Source: Ciona intestinalis (taxonomy: Eukaryota; Chordata; Ascidiacea; Phlebobranchia; Cionidae). Taken from it: a DNA stretch of 64,000 nucleotides. Shown in pieces: positions 11,341 through 23,032 of this stretch. Each line of letters opens with the position of its first letter. The first letter of the stretch is position 1. The translations under genes were made by a program, and so were the position numbers. The notes beneath the pieces were generated by a model, which did no database searches, was not told where the DNA came from, and worked only from the letters and a program-made list of their open reading frames with translations. The stretch covers positions 817,391-881,390 of the forward strand of contig NC_020171.2 of NCBI RefSeq assembly GCF_000224145.3, in the 5' to 3' direction.

Positions 11341-12715
11341 AAACCTTGTGTAAAAGAACATACCTAGCTCACTAAAATAGACTTACATTTGAAGCATATA
11401 ATCGGAACTGACTTCGTATTTTAAACTAAAATACCTTTTTTACGCCCTTGGTATTCTATTCTATGCACACATTACCATATGTCCGCGCATTCAAACCGAT
11501 TTTCCATGTTTTGCAACCAGACCACGAAACAGGCTGTATAGCTCTTTATTTTTTATGGGGTGCTAATACGTCAGCAACGATGTTTTAATCATTAACCAGC
11601 TGTTAGGTTCCCTGACTCTATATGCACTTGAACGAGGCCCTTACAATTTGTAACGAACAGGTTAACCATAACCAAACAGCCGCCTGTAAAACGCGCCCTA
11701 AAATAGTTCAAACATATGTGCTATTATATATATCTATACAGTGCAAAGCTGCATTTATAACCGTTCGAACGTCCGCTCAACTTTGTATAAGTGTATATAC
11801 AGCAAAAACCTGAACAGTTTGGTATATAAGATAGCATACAAATCAAAATCGTGCCAGTCTGTCTTTCTGCCCCCCCCCAAAAAAAACACAATTTTTAGCG
11901 GGAATCTGTTTAAAAAATGAATAAAACTTTAAATACTACTCCAAAGATTTAAGTACGTCTTTGCTAGTCCTTAAAGTATGCAGTAACTGCGTGGTTAAGC
12001 AAATAAGTTACTGATTGAAGTGTAAAACGCAACACATTGTTTGGTCTGCAAACACACATAATCAATTTAGGCATTCCAGTATTACACATCTTGTTTGATC
12101 ATTGATCGCTCTTTGACGTCACAAAGCGATTTTTAAAACGTAAACAGGTTGATTTATTTGCTCTAGAGTAGTATTGGTCAGTGACCAGATTGCCATTTTA
12201 ATTGACTTCAATAAAATACAGCATGTCCATTGCCTATGATGATATCTACTGTATTATCACATAGTTAATATACCCAATTGCTAAATCAATAGCCAAGATA
12301 AGTCTTGTGTGCTTAAGCGCCCGGTAAAAGTTATACCGTGTGAACATTATAGAATAGCTATATAAGTTTCACATACAATATATAGTACTGTCTGTAACAT
12401 GGTATTTTATAATCGTGTTTTCAACAATTAAGAACACCTTTGCTTTTGGATATGATTACTTCCGATAGGCTATATGGCCGTTCCTAAAAGGGCACTGAAT
12501 TCCGATAAATGTAAACCAAATTGAAAGTTTTGGTTCTCTTTTAAATTCTATACGTGACGGTAGGCAAGATTCTAATAACCGTAAATGCTCCTACTAAGTT
12601 GCATTGGTGTAATACCTAACGCTACGATGTCTTTATAAACCAATTTAGATGCAATAAAACTTGCACTAACTGAATTTCTAAACTTTAAGCTGTGTATATT
12701 CTACTAGTTTACCTA

Positions 12716-12880
12716 TATAGTAGCTGGGTTAAGATGGTATACATATTTTCTCGCCCCGCTTTATATTCCTGTCTTACGTTACCGTACGAGTCTTAAAAGA
12801 GTATACTGTTAAATATTTTAAACAGAATAAAGAACTACAATATGTGCTAAAAATATCCTAATTTATCCCACAGTACAATA
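12716..12880 (-). mobile_element. Decayed MITE copy
   Basis: Ends TATAGTAGCTGGGTTAAGAT and TTTATCCCACAGTACAATA. The interior is recognisable by TTTTCTCGCCCCG and ATGTGCTAAAAATATCC. A shorter relic of the same family lies at 12382-12448. Confidence 0.55.
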
Positions 12881-13560
12881 CAGGCACTTAACGTAGCCTT
12901 TACGTAGTCAGACTATATATGCTCACGTATTATCTCACGGCCAGCAAATAGCAACGTTGCCCAGCGCTGTCACCCAGCAGTTTTATTAAATCTAAATCAA
13001 CTTTTAATAAATTTGGTGTAAGGGGCGCGGTGTGCATACGAAAACGCAATTCTGCTTGATTGCAGTGTGTATTTGATACACATAAGAAACTTAACGGCAA
13101 ACAGAAGTAAGAAGTTTCATATGTACTTTCGTCGGTTTGAGTAAGGTTTCGGCATTGACATTATTCGCACTTGCCCTTGAATTGATTATTTTGAGCCAAC
13201 AGCGTAAAACAAGGGCACAGCTCTGAATAAACGGGCACACATTACAAAATATTACATTTACATCTCAAAAAAACTCGTTTGGTTGTGGAAGACATTAGTG
13301 TCTTATTGCTCCCCAAATATGATACCTTAAAACAAGTGTTCCCCAACAAAATATGTACAAGCAACAACAATAAGCATACGATGTTAAGAAAAAATGTGAA
13401 AATTTATAGGTAACACTGACCATAGGGGATTCCCCGTATTTTGTAACACGTGCCCATAGTAAAGTTGCTTTTCGTATTTTAGTAAATACTATAACTTGAT
13501 TTCCCCCTTTTTTTAAAGACATATATGGCTAGTTCCTTATGTGTTTAAACTTATATAAGA

Positions 13561-14072
13561 ATGACTGATGTAATTCATGACGAAGTCGAGATAGAAGACT
13601 TTGAATTTGACGAAGAAACTGAAACGTATTATTACCCTTGTCCTTGCGGAGATAAGTATGTTTTTTTTGTGCCTAAATTGTAGCTTCCTGCTAGGATAAT
13701 GTGATTGTTATACAGTTTTTGTTGGCGAATTTGAGTTTTATATTAAGATTTTGATGTTTATGTCAAAATGACCATGTATATATATATGTTTTATTTGGTT
13801 TGCAATTTATAAACTAGAACAATAACTTATTTGTATTTCAAATCAGTAATCTCCATAAATGTTTCGCACCATATATGTTTATCAGAAGTTCATGTTAGTA
13901 ACACTACCTTTACAGGTTTGAAATATCACTTGAAGAGTTACAAAGTGGTGAAGATATTGCTACCTGCCCAAGTTGTTCATTACTTGTTAAAGTAATTTAT
14001 GATCCTGACGATTTCTTGCTAGATGAAGCTAAAGAAGTTGGAACGAATGAAAGCGTGAAACAAACTGCTTAA
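13561..14072 (+). CDS. DPH3: Diphthamide biosynthesis protein 3 (CSL zinc finger)
   Basis: Two exons, 13561-13655 and 13916-14072, encode 83 aa (human DPH3 is 82). The start [16 protein letters not shown] is the conserved acidic N-terminus. The zinc-binding cysteines are CPCG in exon 1 and TCPSCS in exon 2, ending in the CSL-type LLVKVIYD strand. DPH3 carries iron and, with DPH1-DPH2 and in the cytosol, donates electrons for the first step of diphthamide formation on translation elongation factor 2; it also serves the Elongator/tRNA-wobble pathway. The intron splits a Lys codon (AA|G) with donor GTATGT. It is the first of three plus-strand genes. Length, ends and all four cysteines are intact, so the assignment is firm. 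Confidence 0.95.
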
Positions 14073-14300
14073 AATCATCTGTACATCATAAGTCATTAGA
14101 AGGTATTTAGTTTTATTTCTGTATTTTTCTAGCATTTTTTTTGATCTATTGTCCTATTATGACAGCATACACCCACAATGAGCTTGGAATAATCTGTACA
14201 GTCATAAGTCATTAGAAGATAGTTAGTTTGGTTTCTGTATTTTTCTAGCATTTTAAAGGGTCAAACTTTTTTATTATGACAGTGTACACCCGCAATGGTA
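14073..14300 (+). repeat. Tandem duplication of ~115 bp after the DPH3 stop
   Basis: The stretch beginning AATCATCTGTACATCATAAG (14073) recurs from 14190 as AATAATCTGTACAGTCATAA. Both continue through AGTCATTAGAAG, TTTCTGTATTTTTCTAGCAT and the TATTATGACAG-GTACACCC-type end. It occupies the DPH3 3' UTR, so alternative polyadenylation could see either unit. Confidence 0.8.
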
Positions 14301-14370
14301 CCAACGACAAGCCTTGAATCAGTAACCTCTGGGTTACAGGTGCATAACCACTGCACCAAAATAGCAGCTG
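14280..14370 (-). repeat. SINE head, reverse orientation
   Basis: On the minus strand TTTTGGTGCAGTGGTTATGC matches a pol III A box (TGGTGCAGTGG) and GATTCAAGGCTTGTCG is the B box running into the body. It shows that this SINE family derives from a tRNA. Confidence 0.6.
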
Positions 14371-14492
14371 CTAACACAGTGTAAATAACAAGCAAATATA
14401 AATAACATAATAATCAGTGAGAATTTTTCTGAAAATAAGTGTAAGGTTATGATTTTTTTGTTTTACAGGTGTTTGTTAAATTCTCTAGTAGC

Positions 14493-17400
14493 ATGTCTTC
14501 TTGTTTTATTCGAAGTTCTTCACTCATTTCATCTTGTCGTCACATACTAAGAAAATATGGAAAAGATTCAAAACCAATTAAAGTACGTTTATAAATATAG
14601 TTTTATTCGTGTGTAGCGTATTGTAGTTGTACAGGGATCATTTTATTTATGTATACTTAGACACTTGTTCATGCAAAAAGGTAAAGACGTTATCCCAAAA
14701 ATATGTGCTGTTGTTCTGTTTCTCTAATAATATAATGTTAATGTCACTGCATTTACTGTTGCAGATTTCTAAACAAAAGAGAAAAACGAATCTGAACCAT
14801 AATACAAGTAAGAGCCAAGAACTATATTTATAATTTAAAGAATAACATTATGGGTGTTGAGTGAAGCTGTATAGCAGTCTCCATTAATTTTTTTCAAGTT
14901 AATTAGTGTGTTTATTTCCAGAGGCAAGACACCAACGTTTTGATAAAATTGAAACTTCAGATTTTGGAAATGAATTTCTTTATGGGCGATCTGTTTGTAA
15001 CCTTGCGCTGTTGTCTTCCCGAAGACCAATTTTTAAGTAAGAATGTGCAGATAGTTAATTAAAATGTATTGTCAAATGATGCTGTTACCATTTTAGGTGT
15101 ATTCTGTTACCATTTTAGGTGTTTCTTCATGTGATAGGCACTTAACAACAGTTGCTGCAACCAAGTAGTCCTTTATGGGTTTTAACATTGCCATACAGCA
15201 ATATAGGCTATAAAAATACACTTTATTTATTTTTAAATTTCCTTTTGTTTGCAGAATGTTTATTAATTCAAAATGGGAAGTCCAAGAACCAGAGGATCCC
15301 AGGGTTCAAACCTCACTGAAGGAAGCTGAGGAAAGGAATATTCCAATTGAGTTTGTTTCTGTTTCAGATTTGTTTGAAATAACGCAGGGGTTTCCACACC
15401 AGGTAGGCTATTTTAAAACTTCACTTGTTTATTATTATTTTCCACATGGGTGAGGTCCTGCAGCATGGCTTACCATATGACCTGATATTTAGGACAGAGT
15501 TGGCCCATGTCCCCAATACCTAGGATGGTATAACAGTATAACTCACTAGTGACCAGTTGGTTTAAAGCGTCTAACCACTGAGCCCCCAGCATCAGACCAA
15601 AGCTTGTTCACCATACCAGTTTGGTATGCAGTTAATATTTGTCCTTGAGCAAGACACTTAACTGCTATTGCTCCAACCCAGTGGTCACTAATGGGTTGTC
15701 CAAATTGTCAGTCATACAGAAAAAATCACCCACAAAGTTACATTATACATGGTTAACTTGTAAGAGAGCACGAGGTGCATGAAACAGAACATCAGTGTTA
15801 TAACGACTGTCGTTTTCCAGCCATGTCAGAATAAAGCAAGACAGCAAGTTACATTTATTTATGCTAAAAGGCCATTCATACATTACAGGGCATATGTCTT
15901 GAAGTTGGGCAATTACCTGTTATCCCATTAACACAAGATACTATAACCAGTTTAATACATCATAAGTTGGAACAATGTCCAGTATGGGTTCTTCTATATG
16001 ACATAATTGACCCGATGAACGTTGGAAATATTTTGCGGACTTGTCATTTTCTTGGTGTACATGCTGTTATTATGACGCCTCAATGGTATGTGTGTTTAAA
16101 CATTGAAAAAAAAGAATTAATCTTAGCAGGACGGGCAATGACAGTTGTTGTAACCTGTAACATGGGTGTTCTGGTTCATACACCTTGTACCCGTTTACAA
16201 GTTACTACGTATGTACTTTTTTGTCAATTTGTTGATAATGTGTGGTTGACAATTAAGAAAACCCATTAGTAACCACTGGGTTTCAGCAATTGTCGTTAAT
16301 GGTCTTGCCAAAGAATGCACATGCCCACAATGGTAGCAGCATTGAGTGTGTGATTTTAAACTATGCGATCCATTCAGTGCCCCTCTATCTTCGAGTGCAT
16401 GTAAAGCTAGCAGTGGTGCTACAGAAATAATGCAAATATATTCTGTGAGAAAACCAACGCAATTTATACAGGTCAGTTATCTTATTTAAGCGAGGCCTTA
16501 CATGGAGACTGGTGTTTAGACCAGAGTTAGCCCATTACCTGCACTTATGTGCTACCCTATATTTCGAATTGATATTTTACTTGATGGCTTTAAAACTAGG
16601 GCCTGTATATTTTTATGGAGGTGGACTGTATGTCTGGCATTTTGAAAAGATGCATACATGTTTATCTTATTTCTTATAAGAAAACTTCTCTTATTTTTCG
16701 GGTAATGGTGCAGTTCAGGCACAAATCTCGGGTCTCCTGGCCTGCCTCTGACCTCACCCATATATAATACAATATATCACTATTTTAAAGTTGAATTATT
16801 TCTACAGGATATGTCAGAGAAAAATTGGGAGATATTGGGCACAGATATTTTTCGCGAGGATAATAATACTCACTGCCCTGTATTGGATGTTGTTGAACAC
16901 AAAGTTACAAAACCATCTTTGCTTATTCTAGGTTTGTTATATATGTAACATTGCATTGTATTTTATGGCACATGTACAACGGTAAAAGAATTTCTTTCTG
17001 TTTATTGATATTTAATTCAAACAAATACATTCATATTTTAATTAATTCATCAAAAATGTTAACTAGTTACAAAATCAATAGCAAATTTTGTTAAATGTTG
17101 TTTTATGCTGCAGGTAGTGAAGGGTCTGGTATACCTTCTGATGTAAAAGAAATTTGCACCAAATTGTTGACGATCAAACCTTTAAAAACAAACACTGAAA
17201 ATCCTCAACTGTCAGTACCTTGTTTGAATGTGTCTGCAGCAACAGGTACAATGCACAAAACTCTAGCATTTAAATTTATGTGATAGCCCATGCCAGTAGC
17301 TGCAATTAGACTCTGACCTACAGGTTATGGGTTTAAGGCTCGTCGCTGCTACTGTTGTGGGTGTACCGTATGTGTCTTTGGGCAAGACACTTAACCCTAG

Positions 17401-17609
17401 CTCTAAGAATATATGTAGTTTTAGTATAACAGCTTAATGAAATTGTTGTCTTTTATTTTAGGAAAGCGTTGTGGCCGCTTTAGGTTTTAGTTGCCTAAAT
17501 TATGAGGCCTCATAACATTTTACCCATGCCATATTTTCTAATGCATTCTTCTAATGAAGTTCTTTTTACAGCGATTATATTGCATCAAATATTGCTCAAC
17601 AGAAGATAG
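14493..17609 (+). CDS. MRM1: Mitochondrial rRNA 2'-O-methyltransferase MRM1 (SpoU family)
   Basis: Nine exons in matching phase: 14493-14582, 14765-14807, 14922-15036, 15255-15402, 15889-16085, 16378-16471, 16808-16931, 17114-17245 and 17572-17609, giving 326 aa (human MRM1 is 353). MRM1 methylates a ribose in the mitochondrial large-subunit rRNA. The N-terminus (MSSCFIRSSSLISSCRHILR) is basic and suits a matrix presequence. EFLYGRSVCNLALLSSRRPIFK opens the RNA-binding part. The SpoU knot motifs are DPMNVGNILR (173-182), ACKASSGATEI, GSEGSG (271-276) and LNVSAAT (308-314). The match to human MRM1 runs to the C-terminus. The sixth exon (CAPLSSSACKASSGA) is short but essential. Introns 4-6 and 8 hold SINE copies. 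It is 420 bp downstream of DPH3 on the same strand, with a strong acceptor-like TTTTTTTGTTTTACAG at 14453-14468 that could receive a spliced leader. Confidence 0.93.
15630..15865 (+). repeat. SINE copy in MRM1 intron 4
   Basis: Body words TTGAGCAAGACACTTAACTG, GTGGTCACTAATGGGTTGTC, TCACCCACAAAGTTACATTA and GTTATAACGACTGTCG are present, with tail AGCAAGTTACATTTATTTAT. The adjacent 15455-15510 block (GAGTTGGCCCATG) belongs to a second short repeat seen also at 16500, 51380, 55200 and 56065. Confidence 0.7.
16135..16350 (-). repeat. SINE copy, reverse, in MRM1 intron 5
   Basis: Inverse body words include CCCATTAGTAACCACTGGGT, GTCTTGCCAAAGAATGCACA and CCCACAATGGTAGCAGC. The copy ends ~25 bp before the sixth MRM1 exon, making the intron mostly repeat. 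Confidence 0.65.
17285..17420 (+). repeat. SINE head and body in the last MRM1 intron
   Basis: Contains GGGTTTAAGGCTCGTCGCTG, the B-box to body junction, followed by TTTGGGCAAGACACTTAACC. The 3' half is missing. Confidence 0.65.
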
Positions 17610-17793
17610 TTCAATTAAAATAAATGTGAAATTCAGTTTTACCAGCGCAAACGGAGTCATTCAATTCAGATTCAGGAGTTATTTATCTTTTCTCATTACT
17701 ATTTTTCTGTGCCTTTTATTGGATTCACATTTCTTATCTTTTATTTTAGTTTTTTTAAACAATTTTCTGTATTTTCTTATGTGATCATGCGTC

Positions 17794-17799
17794 AATAAA
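17794..17799 (+). terminator. Polyadenylation signal of MRM1
   Basis: AATAAA 185 nt after the TAG at 17607-17609, within GTCAATAAAAGTCACC. It is the only canonical hexamer between MRM1 and the OPA1 start. Confidence 0.5.
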
Positions 17800-18393
17800 A
17801 GTCACCAATCAGCTTCAAATGTATTGCGTAATACTTTGTGTACATTTCCCAATTTCCGTAAACACTGGGTATTTAAAGTCTAGTTACATTTTATTTATAC
17901 AACATAAAATTTATCATTTCAGTAGCTTTTAGATAGGTTTTGTAGTCATTTTGTGGCAAGTTTTGTCCAAGAGCGCAACGCAGTAGATTGCATGTATCAG
18001 TTTTCGTCAGGACAATTTGGTCGAATTTTCAGTATCGTTACATACCGTTTGTAGAATGGATCGCATTTCAGTTTAATGAAAAGTTACAGTCTTGTAGATT
18101 ATATACACGTAACTGTTGATTTATTTTGCAAAAATAGTGACGTAAAAGGTGTGACAAAATTGTGCTTACTTTGCGTAAAGAAAATGAAGAATGCAACTAT
18201 ATACTTTACTGTGTGAGAGCGTGCAAATGCTATTTAGGTGTTATAAGGCCTGCTATTTTAAACGTACCTACAGACTACTTGTTATAAATATACTTCATTT
18301 TGTTACCCACTTGTAAAATTTCCAACAGCTGTTAAGTCTTTACTGAAATGAATTAAATTTCTGCTGTTTTTGTTCAATGAATTGTAAGAAGGA
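17800..18393 (+). promoter_or_regulatory. MRM1-OPA1 intergenic region, presumed OPA1 promoter/5' UTR
   Basis: About 600 bp of AT-rich unique DNA. AAAATTTCCAACAG near 18331 is acceptor-like (pyrimidine-poor) and could end a 5' UTR intron or receive a spliced leader. No TATA box in a convincing position and no conserved motif was recognised. Confidence 0.3.
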
Positions 18394-21300
18394 ATGCAGT
18401 TCTTGCGATTTTTGAGGCTCCCAAATTTGTCAAGAAATTTGAACTCTGTTTATCATGCAGCGCGCTACAGGACTTATCATAATGTAAAACCAAAAATTGA
18501 CCAGAGAATTATTTTGCGGAAACAAAGCCCAACAAATGACTTTCAAAAGCGAGAAATAGGGATTGGTAGTCTCGCTAAATTTGTGGTGAATCATGGAACC
18601 AAACTACGATACTGGGTTGTGGGGGCTACAGTTGGTACTGGGGTATATGCGAAAAATACATACGAAACATGGAGTGAAAAACTGGAAACATATTTTCCCG
18701 ATGTAAAATATTGGGCAGAGAGATCCGGTGATGTACGTTGGCATGTTAGTACTGCTGTTCGAAATCGCTTTGATAAGGGCAGAGCTAGATATGATAGTTT
18801 AAAGGAGCGGTACAGGAACTATGAGTGGCCTGATATTGATGTAATAAACTCATATTTGCCTCACACTAAAGATGGTACTGTTACGAGCTCAAGTATTCTT
18901 AGCAGCGCTGGTGTGAAGTTTTTAACCACTTCAGATCCAGATGGAAACTCAAAATCATCAAAAAATGGAAAACCAAATGACGATAAAAAAAAGATTGAAA
19001 AATTACAAGGAGAAGTAGTGGATGTAGAACTTAAGTATCAAAAACTTATTGAAAAGTTGGAAAGAGAAAACCGCAATTTGCGAAAACTATTGCTCTCCAA
19101 AGACGATAAAGATATTTACCGGCGAAAAATTAAGAAATCTTTAATTGATATGTACTCTGAAGTTTTGGACGAATTGGCTGATTATGATACAAACTATAGG
19201 ACCCAAGATCACTTGCCTAGAGTTGTGGTTGTAGGAGACCAGAGTGCCGGGAAAACGAGTGTATTAGAAATGATAGCACAAGCGAGAATTTTTCCTCGTG
19301 GCTCAGGAGAAATGATGACAAGAGCTCCTGTAAAAGTCACGCTAAGCGAAGGTCCAAATCACGTTGCACAATTCCGTGACAGCTCCAGAGAATTTGATCT
19401 TTCGAAAGAAGAAGAATTAAAATCTCTACGACATGAAATTGAGCTCAGAATGAAGAGTAGTTGCTCTGATGGTAAAACTGTCAGTAATGACACGATTTCT
19501 CTCACTGTAAAGGGCCCAGGTCTGCAGAGGATGGTACTAGTGGATCTTCCAGGCATGATAAGTACTGTTACCAGTGGTATGGCACCTGATACTAAGGATG
19601 CAATATGTAACATGAGTAAACATTACATGGAAAATCCCAATGCAATAATCCTCTGCATTCAAGACGGCTCTGTAGATGCAGAACGCAGCATTGTAACAGA
19701 CCTAGTCAGTCAAATGGACCCCTCCGGCCGCAGAACTATCTTTGTTTTAACCAAAGTCGACCTGGCTGAAAAAAATATCACCAATCCCAGCCGAATCCAA
19801 GAAATTTTGGACGGAAAACTGTTCCCAATGAAAGCGTTGGGTTATTTTGCTGTGGTAACTGGTCAAGGCAGTGCTAATAGTAGTATTACTGACATTAAAG
19901 AGTATGAAGAAGAATTCTTTTCTAATTCAAAGGTTTTTAAATCCGGGTTGCTAAAAGCAAGCCAATTGACAACTGCAAATTTAAGCTATGCTGTCTCAAA
20001 CTGCTTTTGGAAAATGGTAAGAGAATCTGTAGAGCAACAAGCAGATGCGTTTAAAGCTACACGATTTAATTTAGAAACAGAATGGAAAAATAATTTTCCT
20101 CGCGTAAGGGAATTGGATAGGACCGAATTATTTGAAAAAGCTAAAAATGAAATTCTTGATGACATGCTTTCTCTGGTCAATATACCACCACAAAAATGGG
20201 AGGCTACATTGCAGACTCGAATGTGGGATAATGTGTCTAACCACGTAATTGAGAATATTTACCTGCCTGCTGCGCAGTCTGAAGACCCTGGCACATTTAA
20301 CACAACAGTTGATATAAAGCTTAAGCAGTGGGCAGAGAAGCCTTTACCTAATGCTTCTATAAATGTGGCGAAGGAGACTTTATTAGAAGAATTCTCAAAA
20401 GTTCTGCAGTCTGACTCCACTGATCCAGAAGAAAAAATCACAAATGGAAATCAAGATCCGATTTTTAAAGCTCTTCGGCAAGCTGTACGAGATGAAGCTG
20501 TATCAAGACACACGTGGAATAGTGATTTCTTGGAAATTCTTAGAGTTATTCAGCTAAATGCTTTAGAGGATCGTTCAATTTCCGATAAACTGCAATGGGA
20601 AAGTGCAGTGAAATTTATTGAGGATAATTTGGGCATGTTACTGAATAAAACCGAGTCAAAAATACAAGAAATTATTGGACATGGGACTTGGCATAGATGG
20701 ACACACTGGAAGTCTAGAACTTGGGAAGAACATCAGAAAAATGAAATTTTTAACCAACTTGAGAACCTGTTTCATACGAGAAAACAACACGGGCCATATC
20801 TTGCCAGTGATGAACTCACAACGATTCGAAAAAATTTAGAAACACGCGGAATTGAAGTTAACAAGGAAGCAATTATTGATACATGGCAGTTGGTTTATAG
20901 AAAGCATTTCCTAAGTACTGCTTTATCAAGGTGTACAACATGTAGAAGGGAGTTTTACCGACACCATGCAAGTGGAATGTCTCAAAGCTTGGCCGATGAG
21001 GTAATTTTAACTTTTAGTTTTACATGGTTTATGTGAACTTGTGACATTCGTTGTAATTTGTAACAGCGTTTTAAAATGTTCATACACTTCATGCCTGCTT
21101 ACCAGTTACCATGTATGTAACTTTGTCAGGATTTATTGCCTTCTTCTGTGTGGCTGCCTATTTGGACAATATTTGTTTAAGCAATTGCCTCAAAGTGTCT
21201 TGCCCAAAGACACATGCATAAATTTATAACCATTCACAATTTTGTCAGACTGTCAGTGTTTAGTTCTGAACCTATCCAAACCCACTATCCAGGTACTATA

Positions 21301-21616
21301 GTGGAGGGTTTAGTAATCAATGTTTTATTTTCAGGAGGCTGAAAACGTGGACTGTAGTGATGTCGTCCTCTTCTGGAGAATCCAAAAGATGCTGAGCATC
21401 ACAAGTAATGCTCTTCGTCAGCAAGTGATGAACACGGAAGCTCACAGGCTTGAAAATGAGGTCAAAGAAGTGGTAGAAGACTTTGGTCAAAATCGCGAGT
21501 TAAAACAAAAACTTTTGACTGGGAGGCGTGTGGAGCTTGCCGAGGAATTACGAAAAGTTAGGGATGTACAACAAAAACTTGAAGAATTTATTGAAGCACT
21601 TCGCAAAGAGAGATGA
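18394..21616 (+). CDS. OPA1: OPA1-type mitochondrial dynamin-like GTPase
   Basis: Two coding exons, 18394-21000 and 21335-21616, encode 962 aa (human OPA1 is 960). The protein fuses inner mitochondrial membranes and shapes cristae. In order: a basic presequence (1-~45); an inner-membrane segment [16 protein letters not shown] (71-86); a charged coiled coil (~195-236); the dynamin GTPase with G1 GDQSAGKT (281-288), the conserved switch stretch [10 protein letters not shown]3 DLPG (384-387) and G4 TKVD (453-456); a long helical stalk with a paddle-like Trp-rich patch ([18 protein letters not shown], ~765-783); and the C-terminal helix in exon 2 ([14 protein letters not shown]). Human OPA1 has about 30 exons, so the 2.6-kb first exon is striking. 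Only the last junction (DE|EAEN) carries an intron. All catalytic motifs are intact and there is no frameshift, so a functional gene is expected. Confidence 0.96.
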
Positions 21617-22042
21617 GTGTTTTAAAATTGAATTATTTATCCACAATAGCATTAATGTAATGCACTAGCACAGTATTTTCACTTATTGTTGCAGTTTGTA
21701 AAAGAGCAGGCACGCTAACCTGGGGTGGCAGGAAGGCAGTCTTAACCCGGAATTTACTACACTGCAATAATCAGTAAACAATACAGCCAATTTGGTGAAA
21801 TGTGTTTAACAGTATTGTGTGTCTAACTATCCCTGCATCTTAAAAGTTTGGCACTCATGGGCCCATTTGTCTAATTTATAACTCACTTTTACAAATGATT
21901 TAATATCCTTGCCTTTATTCATTACAATACTATTTACCACTACTTGAATTAGTTGTTTAATTTGCTATTTTTGTTTTGTTTTTCAGTCTGACTAAAATTT
22001 TAAGCTATTAAAAATACCTTTCAAATTTTTAATTAATATCAT
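21617..22042. other. OPA1 3' flank
   Basis: AT-rich 3' UTR-like sequence. The segment 21710-21860 (CCTGGGGTGGCAGG through TCTTAAAAGTTTGGC) is a diverged relative of 22350-22440 and 23370-23530, a further low-copy repeat. No gene is seen. Confidence 0.4.
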
Positions 22043-22982
22043 ACAGATGGTATGAGCAACTTATTACACTGTGTTAATAGAAGAGTTCAGATTTCATTTG
22101 TGTTCCTTTAAATTAATGATGGTATATAATAATGTATATATATATATATACATATATATATTCTTAGGAGCCATATGTGTAATGCTTTAACTCTATTCTA
22201 ATTAAAAATATTTGACACTATAAATACATGCATGTAACTTAAAAGTCATTAGCAATTGTCACTGACTTTAAATGTTTAATACAGCATTGTAAGTTTGACA
22301 TGCTACAGACTAAATACTTCTGTCTCTATTCATGACATTTTTTTGGAAGGCGCCAAACCTGGGGTGGTAGGGTATGTAGGCCTACCCTGAAATTTACACT
22401 GCATTTTACACTGCATTAATAAAGAAACATTACAACTAAAAGTTTTGTTACAATAAGATTTTTGTTACAATAACAATAAGAACACCTTATAACTTTATAT
22501 TAATTATTGTATTGGTTTATTTCAGTCGAAAACTTTTTTCAATTTGAGTCTTTCTATTACTTGGTGAATTTGTTTATAAAACTAGTCCAATCAGACTGCC
22601 AGTTACGAATGTCTGTTTGTGTTTTTGTTGTGAGTTTTAAAGGAAATGTCCTGACATTGAATTAATTGCAATTAGTGTGAACTTGTGATGTTTTGTTTAA
22701 GTTAAGCAGTTTCTTTCCTTTGCATGCATTGCGACAGATGAAATATTTTTCATTTTATATACACAACTGCATAAATCAAGATACAAAATACAACCCATCA
22801 GAAAAAGATATAAAAATCTTACAACTAGTTGAAAATACTCTTGTTTGGCATTTTTCCTGCCATATAGATAATTTATGATCAAAAATCATAATAGCCTAAC
22901 TCCTAAGCTTCTTATGGGATGTCAAAGCATATGCTGTTGCATTGGTGTTAAATTGGGTGTGTTAAATATTATGAAGCATATT
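22043..22982 (+). repeat. First copy of a ~1-kb direct duplication
   Basis: Begins ACAGATGGTATGAGCAACTT and runs to the N gap. It is almost identical to 23033-24022 except for small indels and a short insertion in the second copy. Contains a (TA)n run at 22137-22162 and AATAAA at 22418-22423. No protein-coding content is supported. Confidence 0.95.
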
Positions 22983-23032
22983 NNNNNNNNNNNNNNNNNN
23001 NNNNNNNNNNNNNNNNNNNNNNNNNNNNNNNN
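22983..23032. other. Assembly gap of 50 N
   Basis: Exactly 50 undetermined bases between the two copies of the direct duplication; a conventional gap of unknown true size. Confidence 0.99.

Larger units (their letters stand above)
9486..13560. other. Intergenic region without a recognisable gene
   Basis: Four kb between the candidate first exon of the fluoride exporter (minus) and DPH3 (plus), so it should contain two divergent promoters. Besides SINE pieces (~9830-10225, 11240-11340) and decayed MITEs (12382-12448, 12716-12880) I see only AT-rich unique sequence. No reading frame has a plausible splice partner. Confidence 0.5.

Noticed and set aside
19359..20441. Antisense open frames of 60-84 aa under OPA1
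   Set aside because: Shadows of the OPA1 coding exon; the sense strand has all GTPase motifs.
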